From the NCBI GenBank assembly GCA_028826165.1, contig JAPDFW010000073.1:1-64000 (forward strand): DNA of 64,000 bases, given 5' to 3'. Positions within the stretch are counted from its first letter, which is position 1; every line of letters starts with the position of its first letter. Positions 49,900 to 60,785 of the stretch are shown here, one piece after another. Origin of the DNA: Anaeramoeba ignava (taxonomy: Eukaryota > Metamonada > Anaeramoebidae). A program made the translations under genes and the position numbers. The notes under the pieces are model-generated. The model was given only the letters and a program-made list of their open reading frames with translations. It searched no databases and was not told where the DNA came from.

Positions 49900-51825
49900 A
49901 TGAACGAACTTGATGTAAGTTCTAGTTTATAAATCTTCTTTTTCTTGAAATCTTAAATTTAATTCCATAATTTAATTATGACAAAAACCATATTCAAAAA
50001 ACTTAGAAACTTGAAGATAACTTAGAAAAACAAAAGATAATAATAGTTAAAAATTTCACAAGAATTTTGAACCAAAGAACAAAAGAAATTAACGCACTTG
50101 TAGCGGCAATAACCCAATTATCCAAAAAAAATGTGCGAGAAGCGCGAGAAAAAGAGCAGTTAATTAACTATATAAATAAAAATATTCCATTTTCTCAAGA
50201 CTATTTTCCACAAAAGAAAATCAATCAAAATCCTGAAGAAGAACAAAAACTTCGCGAACAATTCAATTCTTTGCTTCTTGTTGCTGATCAAACTTTGAGA
50301 ATGTATGAAAAAATCAATGAGCAAACTTTTGAAGCAAAACAACAAAATATTCAATTGAAAGAAAAGAAAAATTCACAATTAAAAGAATTAGAAAAAGCAA
50401 AAAGTCAATTCGAAGAAATCCAAAAAGAAAATTTGCGAATGAAACAAGAAATTGACCAATCCAAGAAAAAAACCTTTAATTCGCAACAATTTAACTCAAA
50501 TAAATTTGATCAATTAGAAAAAATTTCACGTCAACTTCAACAAGAAAATCAAGATCTTATTAATAATCATAACGCAGAAAAATTCTCAATTGAAAATCAT
50601 ATTAATTCGTTAAAACAAGAAATTTCAAAACTAAATGAAGTCAAAAAAAGAGCAAGAGCAAAAATGCTTTCTTCTCATAGAAAAACACTTGGTTCGTTAG
50701 GAATGTCAAAAGTTCTTGGCAAAAAACCAATTACAGCTTTTCAACCAAAAACAGATCTTGATCTTGAACAAAAAACTGTTTCAATTACAGAAATGCATAA
50801 CAGAATTACTGGCAGATCACAAAATTCTCCTATAAATAATGTTGAACAGTCAAAATTTGAAAGTCAAAATTCTCAAGATCAAAATTCTCAAAATTTTTCA
50901 AATTCAAGAGATGGAAGTCCTTCTCCTGTAAAAAGTTCATTTTCTGTTAATATTAAAAGAACTGGTCAACCAATTCGTAGAATGGCTGTTCGTGTTAAAG
51001 AGGATGTTCAAAAGGGTCATGATCATGTTTTAGTAAAAAGAGGAAAATGGGATAAACTTCAAATTGGTTTATGGAAAGGATTTGTTTGTTTTTTTAATGC
51101 AAAAAATGTAATTTTCAAAATGAATTTTAATTTTCAAAATGAATTTAATTTTCAAAATGAATTTATAATTTTTATCCGATTTTAATTTTATAAATTAATT
51201 TATAATTTTTATCCGATTTTAATTTTCAAAATGAATTTTAATTTTCAAAATGAATTTTAATTTTCAAAATGAATTTAATTTTCAAAATTAATTTATAATT
51301 TTTATCCGATTTTAATTTTAATTTTAATTTTAATTTTATAAATGAATTTAATTATAATATTAATTTTTATCCGATTTTAATTTTCAAAATGAATTTATAA
51401 TTTTAAATTTAATTTTAATTTTCAAAATGAATTTATATTTTCAAAATGAATTTAATTTTAATTTAATTATAATTTAATTTTCAAAATGAATTTATAATTT
51501 TTATCCGATTTTAATTTTATAAATGAATTTATAATTTTTATCCGATTTTAATTTTATAAATGAATTTAATTTTAATATTAATTTTTATCCGATTTTAATT
51601 TTCAAAATGAATTTAATTTTAATTTTAATTTTAATTTCAAAGGAAAATTTACTTCTTGAAGCAAGACTCCAACTTACAGATAGAATAACAAAAGCTCCTA
51701 AATCTCTTGTTAAAAAAGATAAAGTTGTTCAGATAAAATGTGAAAAAGGATCTTTTTTTGTTGCTTTTGATTCAGAAACTGAAGTTGAAACTTGGATGAG
51801 AATTTTAAAAAAAGCACGAGTTTAA
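49900..51825 (+). CDS. Coiled-coil and PH-domain protein
   Basis: Exons: 49900-49914 (15 nt, MNELD), 50007-51107, 51643-51825; GT-AG, in frame, 432 residues. Residues ~5-215 form a long, charged, mostly helical coiled coil (QLKELEKAKSQFEEIQKENL and similar). A Ser/Asn-rich linker follows. Residues ~325-430 are a PH domain: GKWDKLQIGLWKGFVCFFNA, then beta strands and a final helix with TEVETWMRIL. The first exon is chosen because the frame of exon 2 has a stop (TAG 50004-50006) directly at the acceptor, and MNELD with a consensus gtaagt donor joins in phase. It is likely a membrane or phosphoinositide adaptor; partner unknown. The PH domain is split by a 535-nt repeat intron. Confidence 0.8.
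51108..51642 (+). repeat. PH gene intron 2: TTTTTATCCGATTTTAATTT repeats
   Basis: A 535-nt intron with several copies of ttttatccgattttaatttt mixed with aattttcaaaatgaattt and ttttataaatgaattt. The CCGA-containing word is also seen once in the LRR-ARH intron 3 region (about 44577), so the seed may be shared. Confidence 0.8.
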
Positions 51826-52067
51826 TTTTTTTTTTATAATTTTTTTGATCAATTTTTTTTTATCTTTTTTTAATAAAAAAATCAAAATTTCCACTTTTTT
51901 TTTTTTTGATTAAAAAAATAATTCAAAAAGGAAACGTTAATTAAAAGAAAAAGAAAAAAAGAAAAAAGAAACAAAATTTATTTTTTTATTTTTCATTTTT
52001 TTCATTTTTTTCTTTTAATTTCTTTTAATTTCTTTTAATTTCTTTGTTGTTTTTTTTTTTTAAAAAA
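51826..52067. promoter_or_regulatory. Promoter region of the talin-head RhoGAP gene
   Basis: A 242-bp gap with ttttttatttttcatttttttc at about 51981-52003 and a tcttttaatt tandem (52010-52040) upstream of the ATG at 52068. Confidence 0.35.
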
Positions 52068-54562
52068 ATGGCTGGGATTTTATTTTTGAAAATTTTTTTT
52101 CCTTATCAACAACTTTCTAAAATGATGAAATTTACTCCAATTACTCTTGTTAAAGAAGTTAAATATCAATTATGTAAAGAATTATCAGTTGAAGATCCTG
52201 AAATTTATGGTTTATTTTGTCCTTCTCAAAATGGATTTTGGCTTGATGAAGAACAAACTTTAATTAGTTATGAACTTTGGAATCAAGTAATATACATTTA
52301 AAACAATTATAACTTTAAAATTAAAAATTAAAATCAAAACTAAAATTCAATTTAAAATTCATTTATAAAATTAAAATTCAATTTATTTATAAAATTCATT
52401 TATAAAATTAAAATTCAATTTATTTATAAAATTATTTATAAAATTAAAATTAAAATTCAATTTATTTATAAAATTAAAATCAAAATTAAAATTAAAATTA
52501 TTTATAAAATTAAAATTAAAATTATTTATTAAATTAAAATTATTTATAAAATTCAAATTATTTAGAAAATTAAAATTAAAATTCAAATTCAAATTCAAAT
52601 TCAATTTATTTATAAAATCAAAACTAAAATTCAAATTAAAATTTATTAAAATTAAAATTCAATTTATTTATAAAATTAAAATTCAATTTATTTATAAAAT
52701 TCATTTATAAAATTAAAATTTATTTATAAAAATATTAGGAAGTTGTAGAATTTAAAAAAAAACAATCAAGAATATTAAATATTATTTATCAAGGTTCTGT
52801 TATTAAAGTTCCAACAGATGATGATATCCAAATATCACAACAAATTCCAAGTATTATTAAAAAAGCAGGAGTTACATCATTTGATAATTTTGAACTTTAT
52901 TGGAATAATAGTAAAAAAAATAAAATAAAATAAAATAACAAAATTTGGATTGAAAAAAATTTTTCAATTTGATTTCGTTTTGTTTAAATTTTGAAGAACG
53001 ATTGGATAAATCTAAAACTTTTCTCGAACAAGGAATTGAAGAACTTGATACTACACAAATATTTTTAAAAAAAGAAATCATTCTTGGATTTTCTAAAAAA
53101 ATTCAACCAAAACAAACTAAAAAAAAAGTAATTAAAAATTGAAAATTTCAAAATTGAAAAATTAAAAAATTAAAAATTGAAAATTTAAAAATTGAAAAAT
53201 TAAAAATTTGATTTAAAAAGAAAAAAGAAAAATTGAATCACTTCAACCAATATTTGGAAAACCTTTAATAAATTCTCTTTATAGAGGAGAAAAACCTCTT
53301 GAAATCCCATCATTAGTTACAAAAGTTATTAATTTTATTGAAAAAAATGGTAATTAATTCAAAATCAAAATTTAAAATTTTGATTATATTTATAAAATAA
53401 AATAAATAGGTTTAACAACAGAAGGAATTTATCGAAAATCTGGAGCATTAAATGTTATTAATAGATTAAAAGAATTATTTGATCAATGTAAAAAAGAAAG
53501 AAAGAAAGAAAGAAAATTTTAATCTAAAAAAAAAATATTTTTTTTTTTAAAAAAGCTGATGATATTGATTTAGAAACAATAATAACATCTCCACATGATG
53601 CAACAGGAATTCTCAAATTATATCTTCGTGAACTTCCAGAACCTCCACTTACTTGGGATTTTTATGAAAAATTTGTGGAAATTGATGGTTTAATTTAAAA
53701 ATAAAAGCAATCCAAAAAAATTAACTGAAAATTAATTTAAAAAAATTTTTTTTCATTTACAAGACATTCCCCAAATTTGGGAAAAAATGAGGAAATTAAG
53801 ATGGCTTGTTCAGTGTCTTCCAAAAGCAAATTTTGATATAGTTTTTGCAATTTGTAAGCATCTCAATTTAGTTGCTTCACATTCAACCGAAAATCAAATG
53901 GGATTAGCTAATTTGGCAATGCTAATCGGGACTAATTTATTAAGAAGTATTGATGATAGCATGGCAATGGTTATATCAGATACTAAACATCAATATTCAA
54001 TTTCATCTGCTTTAATATCTGAATATCAATATATTTTTCTTGTAAAAAAATTTTAATTTACATGAAATTTACAAAAAATTTACAAAAAATTTAAAAAAAA
54101 TTAAAGAATGTTGAAAAAAATTTTGTTCCACCTTTTGCAAAAGCACTTTTTGACTACAAAGCTCAAGAAGACACAGAAATAACATTAACAGCAGGAAGCA
54201 TAATAGAAATCGCAAATATGGATGATGAAAGTTGGTGGACAGGAAAACTACCAGATGGAACAGAAGGATTTGTTCCTTCATCATATGTTGAAATTATCCC
54301 AGGATATATTCCACCAACTTCAGAAAATAAAGACCAACAACCAAAAAAACCAAAAAAATTATCAGGAAGAGCAAATGAAGAAATGAATTCAATTATGTCT
54401 CTTCTAAATGATGAACAGCAATTACGTTTGGAATTAGAATCCAAAAATTATGATTTAGCTGTCAAGTTACAAGAATTATCTCAACAATTTGAAAATGAAA
54501 CAGAAGAAGCTTTTAAAATTGAAACTTTCCTTCATGAAAAATTTGGTGTTAATTTCAATTAA
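52068..54562 (+). CDS. Talin-like F0/F1 head + RhoGAP + SH3 protein
   Basis: Exons: 52068-52286, 52739-52910, 52997-53127, ~53221-53349, 53410-53487, 53556-53687, 53764-54041, 54107-54562; about 531 residues. Residues 1-165 follow the talin N-terminus: LFLKI ... MKFTPITLV, IYGLFCPSQNGFWLDEEQTL, EVVEFKKKQ, and RLDKSKTFLEQGIEELDTT. The RhoGAP domain (~180-375) has FGKPL, the arginine finger GIYRKSG, LKLYLRELPEPPLT and NLAMLIGTNLL. An SH3 follows (AKALFDYKAQ, SWWTGKLPDGTEGFVPSSYV), then a short coiled coil. It probably switches off Rho-type GTPases at actin/membrane sites. The exon 3 to exon 4 junction breaks phase by one base: AAA|GTAATT is phase 0, and exon 4 after taaaaag needs one base more. 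All other junctions are consistent. Confidence 0.82.
52287..52738 (+). repeat. Talin-head RhoGAP intron 1: AAATTAAAATTCAATTTATTTAT repeats
   Basis: A 452-nt intron of AATTTATTTATAAAATT and AAAATTAAAATT units between the two exons of the F0-like domain. Confidence 0.85.
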
Positions 54563-54747
54563 TTCTTTTTTTTTTCCTTTTAATTTTCTTTTTTCTATTT
54601 GTCGCTTTTTTTTTTTTGAAAGCAAAAATTTTAATTCAATATTTTTTTCTTTCAATTCAAACAAAATTAAAAAATTTTTTTTAAAAATTAATTTTTTCAT
54701 TTTTTTCCATTTTTTTTAATTTAAAATTAAAAAATTAAAAATTAAAA
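54563..54747. promoter_or_regulatory. Promoter of the cullin gene
   Basis: A 185-bp gap ending in ttttttcatttttttccatttttttt at about 54694-54719, 28 bp before the ATG at 54748. Confidence 0.35.
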
Positions 54748-57184
54748 ATGTCTTCAAATCATAAAATTAAAAAATTTAAAAAAAATAAATTTAAAATTCA
54801 AAATCAAAATCAAAATCAAAATCAAAATCAAATTGAAAATCAAAATCAAAATAAAAATCAAATTATTCCTCAATTAAAATTTTCTTTAAATTCAAATTTA
54901 CAAACTCAAATTCAATTATTCAAATATCAAATCACTTCCAAAAATTTAAAAGAAAAAAATCCAAAAATGATTCAATTTAAACAATTTGAAAATTCAATTC
55001 CAAAACAAGAAAAAGTATATTTAGAAAAAATTAATAAATCAATTGATTTAATTTTAAAAACAAACAGAGAAACTTATTCTTTACAAGAAATATTCAAAGT
55101 AACTTTATTTCTTTATTTGTAAAAAATAAATTAATTAATTATTCCTTTCTTCTTTTAAAAACAAAAATTATTTCAAGTTGAATCAATTAATTTCTAAAAT
55201 GCAAATTTTTTCTCAAATCAAAAAAAGAATTATTCAAAAAATCACACTTTATATTCAAACAGAAATGAATGAATTGATGAAAAACAAAGAAGAACCGAAA
55301 ATTTTCATACAAAAAATAAATACTTTCCATATAGATTTTAATCAAAAATTAATAAATCTTGAAAATGCATTTGGCAAATTTTATCAAACAAAAACAAATT
55401 CAAAACAATTCATTTCAATAGAAAAATTTGGAGATTATTTTCTTTCAAAATTAATTAGTGAATCCTCAACATTTTCAAAAAGAATAATTTCAGAATTTAT
55501 TGAATTTTTCAACCAAATTAGAAACCGAGAATTTCTTGATGAAAATCTAATTGAAAACATAATAAATCTATTCAACGAATCAAGCGAACTTCAAAAAGAA
55601 TTCCAAACAAAATTTATTGAGAAGACAAGAAATTTTTATTCATCCAGAATCCAAGAAAAAAAATTACAATTAAACATGATGGAATTCACAACTTTTATTG
55701 ATGATAAAATCAATGAAGAAATGGAAAGAATGCAAAAAATCAAAAGCAATGATGAGCAGTTCATTCGATTATTTGGACAAAATTTGCAAGAAATGTTTTT
55801 TTTGGAGAACAAACCACAACTTTTGGAGCAAGGATTCCAAAAAATGCTTGAAACAAGAAATATAAAACTGATTGCAATTTTATATTTGCTTTTCAAAAGA
55901 GCAAATTTAGCGATGGAATTATATAGAGATTTGGGGAAATATATCCAAAAAGTTGGAGAAAATATAATCAATTCAATTGAAAATAAAAAAATCATAATTG
56001 CAAGGATTATTGATTTGAAAGACTATTGCGAACAAATTTTAAATCAGTGCTTTGAAAGCACACAAGAATGCAAGAACGTTATTCATCAATCATTCCAACA
56101 TTTCCTGAATTTAAAAGAGGATTTGACACCTGAATTACTTGCGATGGAATTCCACAAAATTTTGCAGATACAACGCAAAGATTTTTTTGAGATTGAATTC
56201 GAACACAAAATTGACAAGCTCATTCAAATTGCAAATTGGATCAATGCAAAGGATATATTTGAAATTGTGTATCACAAATTACTTTCGAAAAGATTGCTGG
56301 AGAAAAAATCTTCATCTTTAAGAATGGAAAAATATGTCGTGAAAAAATTCTCAAGTAATTTTGAAACCAAAATTGTGCGTCAAATTGATTTGATGCTCAA
56401 CGACTTGGAATCATCAGAAGAAAACATGAAAACGTTCAAACAAAGAATAAAAAACGATGATTTCAAGTTCAAAACAAATATCAATATTCTAACACACAGT
56501 AACTGGCCTAATTTCAAGCCAGTCAAGCTCAAAATCCCAAAAGAATTTGGAAAAATACAAGATTCATTTCTGGATTTTTACTCCCAATTGCACAGCGGAA
56601 GAAAGCTTTTTTGGCATCATGGACTTAGCCAGTGCATTTTCCGCATAAATTTTGAATCATTCCAAAAAGAATTTATTGCCCAATTTCCTTTGGCTGTAAT
56701 TTTATTGCTTTATGAAAATGCAGACTGTTTGACTTTCCAAGAAATTCAAGATCAAACAGAAATTGAGGAGGAAGAATTAACTCAATTTTTGGCAACTCTT
56801 TGTTTTGGAAACGCGCGAATTTTGATCAAAGAACCTAATTCTCACAAAATCCAAAAAAGTGACAAATTTATTTTTAATAACAATTTTCAACATGATTTGT
56901 ACCGAATAAGAATATCTTCAATTCGAATAAAGAAAAATTTGGAAGAGAATAAAGAATTGAAAGAGAAAGTTATGAAAGAAAGAAATTATGTTATTGATGC
57001 TGCTGCTGTTCGAATTATGAAAGCAGAAAAAACTCTCACTCATGAAATGTTGATATCAAAAATTCTTAATCAAATTAAATTCCAAATCCAAGTTTCCTTT
57101 ATTGAAAAAAGAATCAAAAGTTTGATTGATCGTGAATTTATGATCAAAGATGAAAAAAATCCAAATCTTTATCATTATAATTAA
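54748..57184 (+). CDS. Cullin-4-like E3 ligase scaffold
   Basis: Exons: 54748-55098 and 55178-57184; GT-AG, in frame, 785 residues. The N-terminal ~40 residues are Lys/Asn/Gln-rich low complexity. A helical cullin-repeat region follows, then the cullin-homology signature KDIFEIVYHKLLSKRLL, NWPNFKPVKLKIP, HSGRKLFWHHGLSQC, and the C-terminal winged helix with DAAAVRIMKAEKTLTHEMLI, containing the neddylation lysine. The end DEKNPNLYHYN is closest to CUL4 (DKDNPNQYHYVA), which is why I call it CUL4-like. It scaffolds RBX1 and a substrate adaptor. A UBE2G1-like E2, a known CRL4 partner in animals, lies 1.6 kb downstream on the other strand. The second exon is mildly GC-richer in its middle. Confidence 0.87.
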
Positions 57185-57265
57185 TTGATTTTTATTTTTG
57201 AAATCAATCAAAAAAAAATGAATGAAAAAAGAAAAAAAGAAAAAAAAGAAAATTCTTTTCAATTA
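57185..57265. other. Convergent spacer, cullin / small membrane protein
   Basis: Only 81 bp separates the two stop codons. It contains ttgatttttatttttgaaatcaatc (an imperfect hairpin at about 57186-57211). Bidirectional 3'-end function is inferred only. Confidence 0.35.
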
Positions 57266-57539
57266 TCAAAACCAACTTTTTTTTTCATTTGATTTTCTAT
57301 TTGAATCTAAATTTTTTTGAAGATTTTTGTAAATTTCTTTTTCTTTTTGAAAAATTTCCTGTTCTTGTTCAAAAGCAAGTTTTTCATTCTTTTAAAATAA
57401 AATTTATAAAAATTAATTATAAATTTAATTTAATTTAATTTTAATTTACCCTTTTATTTAAGTAATAGAAAGTAATTAAAGTCCCACAAAGAACTGGAAT
57501 TATTATTTTTGGATTCATACGATTTAAAAGTGAAGACAT
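57266..57539 (-). CDS. Small single-pass membrane protein with coiled-coil tail
   Basis: Exons (minus): 57539-57450 and 57388-57266; the 61-nt intron is GT-AG, TGA stop, 70 residues. The N-terminus MSSLLNRMNPK leads into a hydrophobic helix (IIIPVLCGTLITFYYL), then a charged coiled-coil-like tail rich in Glu/Gln/Lys ending KKSWF. This layout fits a small tail-in-matrix or cytosol membrane subunit; I do not recognise the family. It was below the length that simple open-frame scans report because of the intron. Upstream it has the aaaaatgaaaaaaaaaatg element (minus-strand TTTTCATTTTT) at about 57551-57573. Confidence 0.6.
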
Positions 57540-57573
57540 TTTTATAAAAAGAAAAATGAAAAAAAAAATGAAA

Positions 57574-58545
57574 AATTTAAATAAAGATTATTAAATAATT
57601 AAATTTAAAATTAATTATATTTTATATATTTTATTAATATTTTATTATTTAAATTTGTATAAAACTATTCTCAATAATTTAATAAATTTAATAAAATATT
57701 TTAACAAATTTATTTCAAAATTTAAATAAAGATTATTAAATAATTAAATTTAAAATTAATTATATTTTATATTTTTTATTAATATTTTATTATTTAAATT
57801 TGTATAAAACTATTCTTAATAATTTAATAAATTTAATTAAATATTTTAACAAATTTATTTCAAAATTTAAATAAAGATTATTAAATAATTAAATTTAAAA
57901 TTAATTATATTTTATATATTTTTATTAATATTTTATTATTTAAATTTGTATAAAACTATTCTCAATAATTTAATAAATTTAATTAAATATTTTAACAAAT
58001 TTATTTCAAAAATTTAAATAAAGATTATTAAATAATTAAATTTAAAATTAATTATATTTTATATATTTTATTAATATTTTATTATTTAAATTTGTATAAA
58101 ACTATTCTCAATAATTTAATAAATTTAATTAAATATTTTAACAAATTTATTTCAAAATTTAAATAAAGATTATTAAATAATTAAATTTAAAATTAATTAT
58201 ATTTTATATATTTTATTAATATTTTATTATTTAAATTTATAAACTATTTTTTAATAATTTAATAAATTTTTATTTCAAAATTTAAATAAAGATTATTAAA
58301 TAATTAAATTTAAAATTAATTATATTTTATATATTTTATTGATATTTTATTATTTAAAATTGTATAAAACTATTCTTAATAATTTAATAAATTTAATTAA
58401 ATATTTTAACAAATTTATTTCAAAATTTAAATAAAGATTATTAAATAATTAAATTTAAAATTAATTATATTTTATATATTTTATTAATATTTTATTATTT
58501 AAAATTTGTATAAAACTATTCTTAATAATTTAATAAATTTAATTA
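57574..58545. repeat. Seven tandem copies of a ~145-bp AT repeat
   Basis: Units begin aaatttaaataaagattatt at about 57575, 57719, 57865, 58013, 58157, 58280 and 58425, so the period is 144-148 bp, with one 123-bp copy lacking part of the end. Copies are >90% alike by eye. It is the only long-period tandem array here and it lies between genes, not in an intron. Confidence 0.88.
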
Positions 58546-58753
58546 TTAATTTCTATTTTCAATTTTTGTTTTAAAAGAAAAGAAAATTAAAAAGAAAATT
58601 TTTGATTGTTTTTCATTTCAAAATCAAAAAATTTTTAAAAAAGAAAAAACAATCAAAAAAAGAAAAAAAGAAAAAGAAAAAATGGAATGAAAAAAAATTT
58701 GTTCCGAAAAGAAAAAAAAACTTTTTTTTTGGATTAAAAAAATTTTTTGAAAA

Positions 58754-60398
58754 TTAAAGCATTTCTTGAGAACGAGCAACTGTTCGATAAACTTTTCTTT
58801 TAAAAATTTTAGGATTTTGTCTCCATTCAACAGCTGCATCAATATTTGCAGGAGATTGATCATTTGGTGATGATAACATTGAGATAACTGAAATTAAAAT
58901 TGATTCAACTGAATGAACAGGAAGCCATCTTTCTGATTCATCTTCATATCCCCATTCATCTTTTCCAGGTTGATGTAAAATACTAATACAAACAGTTCCA
59001 TCTTTATAAACTTTTTTAAATTTAATTTTTTAAATGAATTTTAATTTTAATTTTGATATTAATTTTAATTTTAATTTTAATTTTAATTTTAATTTTAATT
59101 TTAATTTTAATTTTAATTTTAATTTTAATTTTAATTTTAATTTTAATTTTAATTTTAATTTTAATTTTAATTTTAATTTTAATTTTAATTTTAATTTTAA
59201 TTTTAATTTTTAATTTTAATTTTAAATTTAATTTTAATTTTAAATTTTGATATTAATTTTAATTTTAATTTTGAATTTTTAATTTTAATTTAATTTTAAT
59301 TTTAAATTTAATTTTAATTTTAATTTTAATTTTAATTTTAATTTTAAATTTAATTTTAATTTTAATTTTAATTTTAATTTTAATTTTAATTTTTATTTTA
59401 ATTTTAATTTTAATTTTAATTTTAATTTTAATTTTAATTTTAATTTTAATTTTAATTTAATAAATGAATTTTAATTTTAATTTTAATTTCAAATTCGAAT
59501 TTAAATAATAAATTATTTTATTTACTATTTGGATGCCACATTTCTGAAATAAATTTCATTTTAGGTGGATAATTTGGATAATTATCTGGAAATGCTAAAG
59601 TTGCTCTAAAAATTCCACCTTCACTATTTTTTTTGTAATAAATTATTTTTTATAAATTTTAAAATTCTTTTCAATTTTCTTTCAAAAATAAATAAATAAA
59701 TAAATGAAGGAAAGTATACTATAATGTATCTGTTGGTCCTATAACTGTAATTTCCCAATTAAAAGGATCATCATCAATTAATCCTGCTGAGAAACCATCA
59801 ACTGGATTTTTACTTAATTCTATTTTGATTTTGAAATTGAATTTGAATTTGAAATTAATTTTGAAATTGAATTTGAAATTGAATTTGAAATTTGAAATTG
59901 ATTTTGAAATTGATTTTGAATTTGAAATTGATTTTGAAATTGAAATTGAATTTGAAATTGAAATTGAATTTGAAATTGAAATTGAATTTGAATTTGAAAT
60001 TGAATTTGAAATTGAAATTGAATTTGAATTTGAAATTGAATTTGATTTGAATTTTAATTTGAAATTGAATTTTAATTTGAAATTGAATTTGAAATTGAAT
60101 TTGATTTGAATTTTAATTTGAAATTGAATTTTAATTTGAAATTGAATTTGAAATTGAAATTGAATTTGAATTTGTATTTGATATTGAATTTGAAATTGAA
60201 TTTGAAATTGAATTTGAAATTGTATTTGAATTTGAATTTGAATTTGAATTTGAATTTGAATTTTAATTTAATTCTGTTTTTTGCTTTTGATTCAATTTTG
60301 AAAAGCTAAAAATAATAAGAATAAAAAGAATAAATTTTGTTTTTACCTCTAAATTGTTTTAATAAATGATTTGAAGCAAATTGTTTATCTGAAGTCAT
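58754..60398 (-). CDS. UBE2G1: Ubiquitin-conjugating enzyme E2 G1-like (Ubc7 family)
   Basis: Exons (minus): 60398-60347, 59819-59720, 59623-59526, 59010-58754; GT-AG, in frame, 168 residues (human UBE2G1 has 170). Motifs: [55 protein letters not shown], the catalytic Cys in [12 protein letters not shown], and the G-type acidic loop [32 protein letters not shown] and the terminal SQEML favour G1 over G2. The enzyme extends K48-linked chains, including on CRL4 substrates in animals. Two introns (527 and 515 nt) are repeats, and one third of the gene's coding length sits in the last exon. Confidence 0.92.
59011..59525 (-). repeat. UBE2G1 intron 3: AATTTT repeats
   Basis: A 515-nt intron of AATTTT hexamers, one of the most homogeneous arrays in the window (about 59060-59205 is unbroken). 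Confidence 0.9.
59820..60346 (-). repeat. UBE2G1 intron 1: GAATTT / GAAATT repeats
   Basis: A 527-nt intron of TTGAAATTGAATTTGAATTT-type units on the plus strand; sense AAATTC/AATTTC, so C-bearing and G-free. Confidence 0.9.
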
Positions 60399-60785
60399 TT
60401 TTGCTTTTGTTTTTGTTTAAAAAAGGAAAAGTAAAGAAAACCTTTTTAAAATAAAATAAATATAAAATAAATATAAAAAATAAATATAATATAATATAAA
60501 ATTTGATACAAAAAATTGAAAAGAACAGAATTAAAAAAATGAAAAAATGAAAAATAAAAATAAAAATTTTGAATAAAAGAATAAATTAAATTAATTAAGA
60601 AAAAGATTAATTTTCTTTTTAATTTATATTTTTAAAATAATTTATAATTAAAAATAATTTATTATCAATATTTTGAATTAATGATGTAATCAAAAAGGAG
60701 AAAAATAAAAAGAAGAAAAATTAAATAAAATTTTCCATTTTATTTTTTCTATTTTTTTCATTTATTTTTCTTTTTCTAAATAAAA
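60399..60785. promoter_or_regulatory. Divergent promoter region, UBE2G1 / unrecognised gene
   Basis: A 387-bp gap. aaaaaaatgaaaaaatgaaaaat at about 60535-60556 (minus-strand form) and ttttccattttattttttct ... tttttttcatttatttttc at about 60733-60771 (plus form) repeat the promoter-like element. Confidence 0.4.
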
